Source: Asanoa iriomotensis (lineage in GTDB: Bacteria; Actinomycetota; Actinomycetes; Mycobacteriales; Micromonosporaceae). Taken from it: a stretch of 34,224 nucleotides of DNA. The stretch spans positions 1 to 34,224 of the forward strand of contig NZ_BONC01000078.1 of the NCBI RefSeq assembly GCF_016862515.1, written 5' to 3'. Below are positions 1-7,907 of the stretch, one piece after another. How positions within the stretch are numbered: position 1 is the first letter of the stretch; every line of letters begins with the position of its first letter. The position numbers and the translations under genes were made by a program. The notes under the pieces were generated by a model. That model did not search any database. It had not been told where the DNA came from and was given only the letters and a program-made list of their open reading frames with translations.

Positions 1-66
1 CGCCGGGCGGCGTAGCCTGCCTCGTGCCGCGCGACCCGCAGACCACGCGCGGACGCCGCGGTCAGA

Positions 67-1581
67 TCACAGCAGTGCGCGTTTGATGACCTTGCCCGTT
101 GCTGTTCGCGGCAGTGACGGCACGAAATGCACGTCCCGCGGCACCGCGAAGCGTGCCCCATGCTGCCGCACGTGGTCGCGCACCTCGTCCGCCGACAGAG
201 GCGACGACGACTCATGCAAAACCACAAAAGCCGCCAAGCGTTGGCCGTACGACGCGTCCGGCACACCGACCACCGCGACCTCGCGCACCCCCGGCAACCC
301 AGCCAGCAGATCTTCGACCGACGACGGGAAGACGTTCTCCCCGCCCGAGATGACCATGTCGTCCTCCCGGCCCGACACCGTCAGCAACCCCGACTCGGAC
401 AGGAACCCAAGATCACCCGTCGCCAGCATCCCATCGTGCGACGACACCGGCACGTCGCCCGAGTAGCCCTCGAACAGCATCTCGTTGCCCACGAAGATGC
501 GCCCCACCACGCCCGCCGGCACCGGGGCCCCGGACGCCGACAGGATCTGCACCCGCGTCCCACGCGGCGGCCGCCCGGCCGAAGCCGGCGACGCGCGCAA
601 ATCCGACGGCGTCGCCACCGAAGCCCAGGACACCTCCGTCGACCCGTACAAGTTGAAGAGCACCTCGCCGTGCGCATCCATGAACCGTGTCGCCAGCGAA
701 CCCGGTAGCGCCGACCCGCTCACCGCCACCACCCGCACCGACGGGGGCAGGACGCAGTCGGCGTCCAGCAGGCGCGACAGCATCACCGGCACGGCGAACA
801 ACCCGTCACACCGGTGCCGCCCCGCGAGTTCCACCAACGACGACGGCGAGAAGCGTGGCGTCAACACCACACACGAACGCAACCCGAACGCGAGCTGGAG
901 CGCCGCATAACCCCACGTATGGAACAACGGCGCCGCGATCAGCAAACGGGAACGGGTGCGCACCGGCAGGCGGTCCAGAATGGACACCAATGGACCGACC
1001 CCAGCGGGATTCGGCCGCCGCGCGCCCTTCGGAACGCCGGTCGTCCCCGAGGTCAGCACCACGGTGCGACCAGGCCGGGCCGGCGGCGACAACGAAACGT
1101 CAGGACCACCGGACGAAAGCGCCGACGATACGAGCGCAGCGACCGACGGCGGCGCCGGGAACTCCGGATCATGCACGACCAGGCGCAACCCGTGCTCCCG
1201 CACCACAGAAGCAACCTGCGACGGCGAGAACCCGGTGTTGATGAGAACCGCATCCGCGCCCAGCAGAGACAACGACGCCGCCGACAACACAAAGCCCCGA
1301 TGATTGCGGCACAGCACACCGACCCGGTCGCCCGGCCCGATCCCGTGCGAAGACCGCAACCGACCGGCCGCCGCGAACGAGAGACGCCGCAACGCGTCAT
1401 AACTGAGTGAACCCGAGGGGTCGATCAACGCGACCGCTCCAGGCGACCGGGCGGCCGCCGACAACAGCGACCCACCCAGCCCGAAACCCCATCGCCGCAA
1501 CGCCAACACCTGCGACGCGACCCGATGCGGCAACCCCGGCGCGAGAAGCCCGCGCCGCGCGAGAGTAAGAACAGCCGTCAC
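67..1581 (-). CDS. AMP-forming acyl-CoA synthetase (fatty acid-CoA ligase)
   Basis: Predicted to activate a carboxylic (probably fatty) acid to its acyl-CoA through an acyl-adenylate in the cytoplasm. The 504-residue protein has the adenylate-forming motifs in order: P-loop TSGTTGVPKG at 177-186, YGSTE at 312-316, ATGDLG near 387-392, GREDD at 404-408 and the C-terminal catalytic Lys497 in PRTATGK. I chose the GTG at 1581 because it overlaps the stop of the acyl-CoA dehydrogenase as GTGA. The open frame continues further upstream only as a shadow of that gene. It is the last gene of an SCP2, dehydrogenase, ligase operon, which fits beta-oxidation entry. The exact substrate cannot be read from the sequence. 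Codon use contains more TTG and T-ending codons than genes further right. Confidence 0.9.
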   Translation of the reverse strand: MTAVLTLARRGLLAPGLPHRVASQVLALRRWGFGLGGSLLSAAARSPGAVALIDPSGSLSYDALRRLSFAAAGRLRSSHGIGPGDRVGVLCRNHRGFVLSAASLSLLGADAVLINTGFSPSQVASVVREHGLRLVVHDPEFPAPPSVAALVSSALSSGGPDVSLSPPARPGRTVVLTSGTTGVPKGARRPNPAGVGPLVSILDRLPVRTRSRLLIAAPLFHTWGYAALQLAFGLRSCVVLTPRFSPSSLVELAGRHRCDGLFAVPVMLSRLLDADCVLPPSVRVVAVSGSALPGSLATRFMDAHGEVLFNLYGSTEVSWASVATPSDLRASPASAGRPPRGTRVQILSASGAPVPAGVVGRIFVGNEMLFEGYSGDVPVSSHDGMLATGDLGFLSESGLLTVSGREDDMVISGGENVFPSSVEDLLAGLPGVREVAVVGVPDASYGQRLAAFVVLHESSSPLSADEVRDHVRQHGARFAVPRDVHFVPSLPRTATGKVIKRALL

Positions 1582-2795
1582 CGAATCTGGTGACCCGAGA
1601 TGGCTCGGGACACCACCAGCCGCTGAATCTCCGACGTCCCCTCGAAGATCGTGTAGATCTTGGCGTCGCGGTACCACCGCTCCACCGGATGGTCGCGCAC
1701 GTAGCCCGCGCCGCCGAGGATCTGCAATGCCTTCTCGGTGACCGAAACCGCCACCTCGCCGGCCCGCAGCTTCGACATCGAACCCTCGCCCGCCGCGAAC
1801 GGCCGGTTGTTGCGCCCCATCCACGCCGCCCGCCACACCAGCAGCCGCGCCGCGTCGATGTCGGTGCGCATGTCGGCCAGCGCGAACGCCACCGCCTGGT
1901 TCTCGACGATCGGCCGTCCGAACTGGACACGCGTCTTGGCGTAGTCCAACGCGTACTCGTAAGCGGCCCGGGCGACACCGAGCGCCTGTGCGCCAACCGT
2001 CGGCCGGGTGATCTCAAACGTCCGCATCGCGGCCGACGACGACTGCGACCGCTGCCCCGACCGCGCACGGGAAAGCCGCGCCTCCAACGCGTCGCGCCCA
2101 CCGAGCAGGCAAGACCCCGGCACCCGCACGTCATCCAAGAACACGTCGGCGGTGTGCGAGGCCCGCAACCCCAACTTCAGCAACTTCCGCGAGGAAGACA
2201 ACCCAGCCGTCCACGGCGGCACCACGAAAGCGGCCTGACCACGGGCCCCAAGAGCGGGATCGACGCTGGCCGTCACCACATGCACACCGGCGATCCCACC
2301 GTTGGTGGCATAAGCCTTCTGTCCAGAAAGGACCCACTCGTCAGCCGCGGCATCATAGACAGCCCGGGTACGCATCGCGCCCACATCGGACCCAGCCTCC
2401 GGCTCGGTGGAGCAGAAGGCGGCCACCGCAGGCGAGTCAACGGTCCCGAAGCACTGCGGCACCCATTCGACAAGCTGGTCGGGCGTGCCAGAGCCGTAGA
2501 TCGCCGCCACGGCCAGCGACGTGCCCATGATCGCCAGCCCGATCCCCGCGTCGCCCCAGAAGAGCTCCTCGCACGCGATCGGCAGCGACAGCCCGGTCGG
2601 ATCGGCCCACGCGTTGGCGAGGAACTCGAACCCGTAGAGACCGACCTTGGCTGCCGACTCGATCACCGGCCACGGCGCCTCTTCGCGCGCGTCCCACTCC
2701 GCCGCGGCGGGGCGCACGACCTCGGCCGCGAAGCCGTGCACCCAGTCGCGCAGGTCCCGCTGCTCCTCACTGAGGTCGAGCGAGAACTCGGCCAT
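1578..2795 (-). CDS. Acyl-CoA dehydrogenase
   Basis: FAD-dependent alpha,beta-dehydrogenation of an acyl-CoA, the first oxidative step of beta-oxidation. At 405 residues it has the usual family length. Landmarks are CSTEPEAGSDVGA (flavin/substrate region near residue 150), the helical C-terminal domain beginning around ITRPTVGAQALGVARAAYEYA, the motif LQILGGAGYVRDHPVERWYRD, and IYTIFEGTSEIQ, where Glu385 sits at the catalytic-base position of MCAD-type enzymes. The ATG at 2795 lies six bases after the stop of the SCP2-domain gene, and the 3' end overlaps the ligase start, so the three genes are translationally coupled. The first third uses C-ending codons; after roughly codon 130 T-ending and TTG codons become common. 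Confidence 0.93.
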   Translation of the reverse strand: MAEFSLDLSEEQRDLRDWVHGFAAEVVRPAAAEWDAREEAPWPVIESAAKVGLYGFEFLANAWADPTGLSLPIACEELFWGDAGIGLAIMGTSLAVAAIYGSGTPDQLVEWVPQCFGTVDSPAVAAFCSTEPEAGSDVGAMRTRAVYDAAADEWVLSGQKAYATNGGIAGVHVVTASVDPALGARGQAAFVVPPWTAGLSSSRKLLKLGLRASHTADVFLDDVRVPGSCLLGGRDALEARLSRARSGQRSQSSSAAMRTFEITRPTVGAQALGVARAAYEYALDYAKTRVQFGRPIVENQAVAFALADMRTDIDAARLLVWRAAWMGRNNRPFAAGEGSMSKLRAGEVAVSVTEKALQILGGAGYVRDHPVERWYRDAKIYTIFEGTSEIQRLVVSRAISGHQIR

Positions 2796-2801
2796 GAAAC
2801 G

Positions 2802-3254
2802 TCAGGCCTTCGGGATGTCGAACAGGTTGGCGATGTTGGCGGCCAGACCGAGGTCGCCCTTGGCCTTCAGCTTGCCGGTCATGAACATCATGACCGGGTT
2901 GCCGCTGCCCGAGACGATCTTCAGGAAGTCGACCGGGCCCATGGTCAGCGACAGCCGCGGGTCACGCTCGGCGGTGTTGTTGACCGTGCAGGCGCCGTCC
3001 TCGATGACCACCTCGTAGGTGTCGCTGCCGCCGTCCGGGCGGCCGGTGACGGTCCAGTGGATCACCGCGTTGGTCGAGCCGGCGCGGTCGGCGCGGAACA
3101 GGGCCGGCATCCGCTCGAAGACCTGGTCGAGCACCTTGCCGCGAGCGTCCGAAGCCATGATCTCGGCGATCTTCGCGTCGGGGGTGGACTTGACCAGTTG
3201 CGCGAACTCCTTGGGACCGACCGATACGAATGCGGTCGGGTCGAAGTCAGACAT
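2802..3254 (-). CDS. SCP2 sterol-binding domain protein
   Basis: A single-domain SCP2 (sterol carrier protein 2-like) protein of 150 residues. It is predicted to be soluble and to bind a lipid or acyl-CoA in a hydrophobic pocket. Recognised from the overall SCP2 pattern: a central stretch HWTVTGRPDGGSDTYEVVIEDG, then the LSLTMGPVDFLKIVSGSGNP segment and a C-terminal MTGKLKAKGDLGLAANIANLF helix. No signal peptide or membrane segment is present. It is first in the operon with the acyl-CoA dehydrogenase and acyl-CoA ligase and is read divergently from the TetR gene, sharing a 62-bp intergenic region that contains a palindromic operator. A lipid-delivery role for the two downstream enzymes is inferred from position only. 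Confidence 0.88.
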   Translation of the reverse strand: MSDFDPTAFVSVGPKEFAQLVKSTPDAKIAEIMASDARGKVLDQVFERMPALFRADRAGSTNAVIHWTVTGRPDGGSDTYEVVIEDGACTVNNTAERDPRLSLTMGPVDFLKIVSGSGNPVMMFMTGKLKAKGDLGLAANIANLFDIPKA

Positions 3255-3283
3255 CGCGGCGCTACCCTTCGAAAATGAGTTAA

Positions 3284-3300
3284 CCTACTCCGGAGTAACC
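3284..3300. promoter_or_regulatory. Predicted TetR operator, site 1
   Basis: CCTACTCCGGAGTAACC, containing the perfect 12-bp palindrome TACTCCGGAGTA (3286-3297), in the short gap between the SCP2-domain gene and the tetR gene. The same 17-mer, differing only in three central bases, lies at 10184-10200 in the fabG4/fadA2-type divergent promoter. Placement next to a TetR gene and recurrence at a second lipid-metabolism promoter support a shared operator. No binding has been shown. Confidence 0.7.
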
Positions 3301-3316
3301 TTACGCAGGAGTAGAT

Positions 3317-3970
3317 ATGCTGGCAAGCGTGGAGGCCCGGCCCAGCTTCAAGCGCCTACCCCGCGCCGTCCGCGAGCAGCAGATGCTCGACGCGGCCGTG
3401 CGGGTCTTCTCCCGGCGCGGCTTCCACGAGGCGAGCATGGACGAGATCGCCGTCGAGGCCGGGATCTCCAAACCGATGGTGTACGCGTACCTCGGCAGCA
3501 AGGACGACCTGTTCCGCGCCTGCGTCAACCGCGAGGGCACCCGCCTGCTGGAGTCGATCGTGGCCGCCGTCGGCGACGACCTGCCGGCCGACGAGCAGCT
3601 CTGGCGCGGCCTGCGCGGCTTCTTCGGCTTCGTCGGCGCCCACCGCGAGGGCTGGGCCGTCCTCTACCGCCAGGCCAAGAGCCGTCAGCCCTTCGCCGAC
3701 GACCTCGCGTCGCTACGCGCCCGCATCGTCGAGGTGGTCGCCGGGATGCTCCGCAAGGCGGTGACACAGGAGGGAAAGACGGACGCGAAAGATCAGGATC
3801 TGACCGCCAGCGCGTACGCCCTGGTCGGCGCGGCCGAGTCGATCGCCGACTGGCTGGCCGACCACCCTGAGGCCGACCCCGACCACTCGGCCGCGCGCCT
3901 GATGAACTTCACCTGGCTGGGTGCCCGCCAGCTGCTACAGGGTGAGCTCTGGCAGCCCAGTTCGGCCTGA
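3317..3970 (+). CDS. TetR-family transcriptional regulator
   Basis: A 217-residue TetR-type repressor. The N-terminal helix-turn-helix spans about residues 15-60 (REQQMLDAAVRVFSRRGFHEASMDEIAVEAGISKPMVYAYLGSKDDLF, cited by its ends R18 and F66 approximately). The C-terminal ligand-binding part is variable. The ATG at 3317 follows GCAGGAG (3305-3311) at a good distance. It is divergent from the SCP2/acyl-CoA dehydrogenase/ligase operon and has the TACTCCGGAGTA palindrome in its own promoter, so autoregulation and control of that operon are likely; an acyl-CoA is a reasonable ligand guess. A second copy of the site at 10184-10200 suggests a wider lipid regulon. The 3' end overlaps the convergent adenylosuccinate-synthetase-like gene by 62 bases. 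Confidence 0.92.
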   Translation: MLASVEARPSFKRLPRAVREQQMLDAAVRVFSRRGFHEASMDEIAVEAGISKPMVYAYLGSKDDLFRACVNREGTRLLESIVAAVGDDLPADEQLWRGLRGFFGFVGAHREGWAVLYRQAKSRQPFADDLASLRARIVEVVAGMLRKAVTQEGKTDAKDQDLTASAYALVGAAESIADWLADHPEADPDHSAARLMNFTWLGARQLLQGELWQPSSA

Positions 3971-5198
3971 GCACCTGCTTGGCCTCGGCGGTCGGCCCGT
4001 GCGAGGTCACCACCACCGGCACCTCCAGCGCCGCGGACACCGCGCCTGGCCAGTCGACCGGCGCGGGCTCGTAGACCGCACGGCTGCGGAACAGCCGCCG
4101 CGTCAGCGCCTCCTGCCGATCGAGATCGCCGGCCGCCCCGGCGACCAGCCGATCCGTCCAGTCGTAGGACGAGCAGAACCGCAGCGCCGCCGACGCCACG
4201 TCGAGATGGGTCAGCGCGATCCCGTCGACCCCGCCGCACACCTCGACCGCGTACCGGTGGGCGACCGCGTCGAAGTGCCCGAACCGGAACCGGCCCTGCC
4301 ACCGGTTGGTCGGGTTGTTCGGGTCCGCCAACGGCAGCGCCGGGTCCTCGGTGACCAGAGGACCTGGGCCGTGCCGGGTGGTCACCACCCGGAGCACGCC
4401 AAGCCGGGTCGCGTTGCCGGCCTGACCAGCCTCGGCCAGCAACGTCTCCGCGTTGTCGTACGTCGTCGTGCTCCAGGTGGTGTAGGGGTGGAACCCATGC
4501 CACTCGTCGAGCAGCACCCCCTGCGCTCCCTCGAAAACCACCGGACCGATGGCCAGCAGGTTGCCGAGGAAGGCGCGGCTCACGATCGGCACCCGCGCCG
4601 CGAACGCGCCGAACGCCCGCACCGTCGCGTCGATCGGCGGCACGTCCAGCGGGCCGAGCTCGTCGACGAGCCGGTCGCGGAGCACCGCGAGCTTGGCACC
4701 GAGCACCCCGGGCGCCTGTGTGTCGGCGACCCGGGGCGCGTCGGCCGGGTGGGCGAGCGCGTACCCCATAGCCTCGCCCACCCCCTTGCCGCAGGACCCA
4801 TGCCGGTGGGCCCCACGGGCTATCTCCCGGGCGCGGTTGGCGGCCCGGTGATACGGCGTGGCGAGCAACGCGTCCCCCTCGACCGTCAAGCGGTCGAACG
4901 CGTCCGGCACACCGATGTCGGCCAGGTGGTCGGCCTCGACGACCAGCGCAAGCGGGTCGACCACCATGAACCGGGACAGGTGCGTGTGCACACCACGCAA
5001 CGTGCCGGCGCCGAACTGAGCGAAGACATGACGCCGCCCGTCGGGCAGCACGACACTGTGGCCGGCCTGCCCGCCCCCGTTGTACCGCACCACTGCGGCA
5101 ACCGGGCGGCCGTCGATCCCTTTCGCGCACAACCAGTCGACGACGGTCCCCTTGCCCGCGTCGCCGTATCCCAGGTCGGCCACCAGCACGTGGTTCAT
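3909..5198 (-). CDS. Adenylosuccinate synthetase-like protein (divergent PurA paralogue)
   Basis: A 429-residue member of the PurA fold. Seen: GYGDAGKGT at 10-18 (canonical GDEGKGK) with the general-base Asp13 kept, QAGHS with His47 at the canonical AGH histidine, FEGAQGVLLDEWHG at 222-235, and THLDV and SHGPTAEAK in the C-terminal half. Changed: the IMP-binding TTGRGIGP-like stretch reads GSCGKGVGE (134-142), and the aspartate-binding loop, GATTGRRRRTGW in E. coli, reads NPTNRWQGRFRFG (295-307). Nucleotide binding looks intact, but the amino-acid side differs, so the product may not be adenylosuccinate. The ATG overlaps the VWA gene stop (ATGA). It is the last gene of a Nudix/J-kinase/VWA operon and lies apart from the purine genes, so a paralogue with a special role is more likely than the housekeeping PurA. 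Confidence 0.8.
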   Translation of the reverse strand: MNHVLVADLGYGDAGKGTVVDWLCAKGIDGRPVAAVVRYNGGGQAGHSVVLPDGRRHVFAQFGAGTLRGVHTHLSRFMVVDPLALVVEADHLADIGVPDAFDRLTVEGDALLATPYHRAANRAREIARGAHRHGSCGKGVGEAMGYALAHPADAPRVADTQAPGVLGAKLAVLRDRLVDELGPLDVPPIDATVRAFGAFAARVPIVSRAFLGNLLAIGPVVFEGAQGVLLDEWHGFHPYTTWSTTTYDNAETLLAEAGQAGNATRLGVLRVVTTRHGPGPLVTEDPALPLADPNNPTNRWQGRFRFGHFDAVAHRYAVEVCGGVDGIALTHLDVASAALRFCSSYDWTDRLVAGAAGDLDRQEALTRRLFRSRAVYEPAPVDWPGAVSAALEVPVVVTSHGPTAEAKQVLRPNWAARAHPVAAGGHPAR

Positions 5199-6157
5199 AG
5201 CCGGCTGATCCGGTCGTCGCCCTGCAGCGTGGTCGGCAGGCCCCAGGTCGAGAGGACCCGGCCACCCCGGCCGACCAGCGCGAGCGCGGTGGACACCGTC
5301 GTGGTCACCTTGCTGCCGGCCTCGGCGAGGTCGGCGAGTCCCGACTCGAAGTCGATCGCCGACTCGCCGAGCCCGACCAGCATCGCGATGGCCTCGCAGA
5401 CCGCGTCCGGGTCGTCGAGCTCGATCGCGTTCTGGCCGAGCAGCCCGCGCCAGAAGTCGAGCACCGTGCCGTTGCCGGCGTAGTTGGAGCCGCGCGGCAG
5501 CAGGTAGTAGGTGTCGAACTTGCGGCGCACCTCCGAGACGATCCGCCGCACGGGGATGTCCTCGCGCAGGTCGTCGCCGCAGACGTTGCGCACCTCGCGG
5601 GCCTTGACCCGGTCGTACGCGAGCTCGTCGCCGATCACGAACAGGTAGCCGCGCCGCCCTCGCTTGGTGAAGCAGTCCAGCTCGGTGTGCCGGGCCAGGT
5701 AGTAGAGCGCGAGCTCGTACGACTCGGTCATCTGCCCACCGCCACCGCCTTCGAGCACGATCCGGCCGAGCTGGTCGTCCATCCGGTTGTCGGACTCGAA
5801 CTGGCCGATCTGCAGCGGCACCCGGTCGCAGGTGGCGTCGCCGACCGCGCCGAAGAGGATCTGCGGGTCCCGGGCGTAGCCGTTGCGCAGCAGCAGCCCG
5901 AGCAGCTTGGGCAGCTTGGTCTGCAGCACCCGGGGCACGTCGCCCATGGAGCCGGTGACGTCGAAGATTACGGCGATCGAGAGCGACTCCGGGTGCTCCC
6001 TGGAGTCCCGGCTCTCGCGGACCGTGCCGTGGGGGTCGAGCGTGGGGTGGACGGTGCGGGCGCCGCTGTCGCTGTAGGCGAACGCGCTGCGGCCGGTCGA
6101 GCGCCGGTAGCGGTCGGCGGCATCGTAGACGTCGGTTGACCAGACTCCGCTGCCCAT
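5195..6157 (-). CDS. VWA (von Willebrand factor A) domain protein
   Basis: A 320-residue soluble protein dominated by a VWA domain. The metal-binding MIDAS first motif DVTGSM lies at 66-71 after the strand SIAVIFDVTG; a glycine-rich segment EGGGGGQMTES and the strand YLFVIGDELA follow further along. No signal peptide or transmembrane segment is visible, so it probably acts in the cytoplasm as a metal-dependent protein-interaction module. It starts at ATG 6157 and stops inside the ATG of the PurA-like gene, so the two are coupled. Neighbours upstream are a J-domain/pseudokinase and an NrtR-like regulator. VWA proteins often partner AAA+ or chaperone proteins, but no AAA+ gene is present here. 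Its job is unknown. Confidence 0.85.
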   Translation of the reverse strand: MGSGVWSTDVYDAADRYRRSTGRSAFAYSDSGARTVHPTLDPHGTVRESRDSREHPESLSIAVIFDVTGSMGDVPRVLQTKLPKLLGLLLRNGYARDPQILFGAVGDATCDRVPLQIGQFESDNRMDDQLGRIVLEGGGGGQMTESYELALYYLARHTELDCFTKRGRRGYLFVIGDELAYDRVKAREVRNVCGDDLREDIPVRRIVSEVRRKFDTYYLLPRGSNYAGNGTVLDFWRGLLGQNAIELDDPDAVCEAIAMLVGLGESAIDFESGLADLAEAGSKVTTTVSTALALVGRGGRVLSTWGLPTTLQGDDRISRL

Positions 6158-6169
6158 CGCGGGCCTCCT

Positions 6170-7135
6170 TCAAACCTCGAGCGGGCGGAACTTCCGCGCG
6201 CCGTAGAGTCGTTCGAGAACGTCGTCGAGCTCGGCCAGGAGCTGCCAGGCGTCGTCGGGCCGGGACTGCGGCGACGGCAGCGTGCAACCGCTGGCGAAGG
6301 CCAGCAGCGCGGCCGGCGCGCGCTCGCCCATCAGCGCGGTCATCGACCGGGCGGCCATGGCGATGTCGGTGCCGGGGCTCGGCGCCTGTCGCTTGTGGAC
6401 CTCCGGCGGATACCAGTCGGCGTAGCGCGGGACCATCGCGGGCACGTGGTCGAGGCGGTCGATCACCGAGTAGCACCAGTCGACCAGCACCACGCCGTGC
6501 TCGGTGGTCTCGACCAGGATGTGCTCGGGCAGGACCGCCCCGTGCACCACGCCCGCGCGGTGGGCGAGGCCAAGCGCGACCAGCAGCCGCCGCCAGATCC
6601 AGGCGGCGTCGCGCGGGTCGAGGCCGTCGGGCCGCATCCGGATGAGGTCGGCGACGCTGCACAGATGGGGTACCGACCCCAGCACGTTGACCCGCCGCTC
6701 CGCCCCGCTGCCGGGGTCCCGGTGCCGGAACGTGTCGACCAGCCGTGGCACGTAAGGCAGATAGCGCGGGTCGCCCGCGGTCGCGATCCGGCGCAGTGCC
6801 GCCGCCTCGCGCTCCATCAGGTCGTTGTTGGCCGGCTGCCGAGGCTGCTTGAGGAACAGCCCGCGCCCGATCGCGTAGAGGTTGGCGAGGTCGCCCGTGT
6901 GCGCCACGCCGCCGACCCGGTAGCGGCCGAACAGCACGGTGCCCCGGGCCCGCCAGCGGTTGGTCAGCGCGACGAACGCGTCGGTCGCGGCCGCCTTGGC
7001 CGGGCCCGCCGCCCGGTCCGGATGCAGCAGCGCGGCCAGCCGCAGGTAGCCGCGGTGCGGGTCGGTGGAGCCGAACAGCTCCTCGTCGTTGTTGGCCGCG
7101 TAGACCAAACGGATAGCGTCGTCGAGCGTGGTCAT
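6170..7135 (-). CDS. J-domain protein fused to a kinase-like (pseudokinase) domain
   Basis: A 321-residue protein. The N-terminus looks like a DnaJ J-domain: helix, then HPD at 38-40 (LLHPDR), then a helix ending about residue 62. From about 75 onward it resembles a protein kinase: a Gly-poor N-lobe with a candidate ATP lysine at Lys96 (LFLKQP), a catalytic-loop equivalent HGAVLPEHIL at 198-207 and VDW at 218-220. The canonical HRD aspartate is replaced by Ala (HGA) and DFG by DWC, so phosphotransfer by the usual mechanism is unlikely. It starts at ATG 7135, overlapping the Nudix gene stop (ATGA), and is followed after 12 bases by the VWA gene. Chaperone recruitment or nucleotide sensing is possible; function is not known. 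Confidence 0.75.
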   Translation of the reverse strand: MTTLDDAIRLVYAANNDEELFGSTDPHRGYLRLAALLHPDRAAGPAKAAATDAFVALTNRWRARGTVLFGRYRVGGVAHTGDLANLYAIGRGLFLKQPRQPANNDLMEREAAALRRIATAGDPRYLPYVPRLVDTFRHRDPGSGAERRVNVLGSVPHLCSVADLIRMRPDGLDPRDAAWIWRRLLVALGLAHRAGVVHGAVLPEHILVETTEHGVVLVDWCYSVIDRLDHVPAMVPRYADWYPPEVHKRQAPSPGTDIAMAARSMTALMGERAPAALLAFASGCTLPSPQSRPDDAWQLLAELDDVLERLYGARKFRPLEV

Positions 7136-7887
7136 CGCACGTTCTCCTCTCGGGCCGGCCGGAGCAGAGCGGGGTGCAGGAGCCGGGCGTCGCCGGCCCG
7201 GTAGAGACGGGCGCGCGGTCCGCCGCGCGGTCCGCCGTGCTCGGTCGTCGCGCCGGTGCCCTCGACGAGCCCGGGAACGGAGAGCACCTTGCGGTGGAAG
7301 TTGCCGGCGTGCAGCGGGTGGCCCCACACCGTCTCGTAGACGGCCCGCAGGTCGGCGATGGTGAACTCGTCGCCGACGAACCGGGTCGCCAGCGGCGTGT
7401 ATTCCAGCTTGGAGCGCGCCCGCTCCAAGCCGTCCTCGATGATCCGGCGGTGGTCGAAGGCCAGCTCGCGGGTGGGCAGGGCGGTCAGGGCCAGCCACTC
7501 CGCCGCCCCCGCGTCGGAGCCGGCGGTCGGCTCGGGCAGGTCGGGCGCGAACGCGAGGTAGGCGATCGAGAAGATCCGCATGCGCGGGTCGCGGTCGGGT
7601 GTGCCGTAGGAGGCGAGCTGCTCGAAGTGCACCCGACGCAGCGGCTCGCCACCGAGACCGGTCTCCTCGGCGAACTCGCGGCGGGCGGCGGCGGCGAGGT
7701 CTTCCTCGGGTCGCACGAAGCCGCCGGGCAGGGCCCAGAACCCGGCGAACGGCGGCGCGGCGCGCTGGATCAGCAGCACCTGCAGCTCGTTGTCGCGGAT
7801 CGTCAGTGCGACCACGTCCACCGTGACCGCGACCGCGGGGTAGGCCCGTGGGTCGTAGCCCGCCAGGAACTCCTGCTCGTTGACCAC
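7132..7887 (-). CDS. NrtR-like Nudix hydrolase with C-terminal winged helix (probable regulator)
   Basis: A 251-residue two-domain protein. The N-terminal Nudix domain carries a complete Nudix box (GX5EX7REUXEEXGU) at about 56-78. The C-terminal part (about 160-215, with FTIADLRAVYETVWG and NFHRKVL) matches the winged-helix domain of NrtR-type regulators, which sense ADP-ribose or related NAD metabolites. Because the Nudix box is intact, both hydrolysis and sensing are possible. The GTG start at 7887 is preceded by AGAAGGACGGAG. The gene is first in a coupled operon with the J-domain/pseudokinase, VWA and PurA-like genes. Three tandem 16-bp repeats just upstream are the natural candidate operator, suggesting autoregulation by a nucleotide ligand. 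Confidence 0.85.
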   Translation of the reverse strand: MVNEQEFLAGYDPRAYPAVAVTVDVVALTIRDNELQVLLIQRAAPPFAGFWALPGGFVRPEEDLAAAARREFAEETGLGGEPLRRVHFEQLASYGTPDRDPRMRIFSIAYLAFAPDLPEPTAGSDAGAAEWLALTALPTRELAFDHRRIIEDGLERARSKLEYTPLATRFVGDEFTIADLRAVYETVWGHPLHAGNFHRKVLSVPGLVEGTGATTEHGGPRGGPRARLYRAGDARLLHPALLRPAREENVR

Positions 7888-7907
7888 CGCGCTCCGTCCT
7901 TCTCGCC

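Noticed and set aside
1-66. Possible start of another minus-strand gene before the window edge
   Set aside because: Too short to decide; a frame is open, but no start, ribosome site or motif can be supported.
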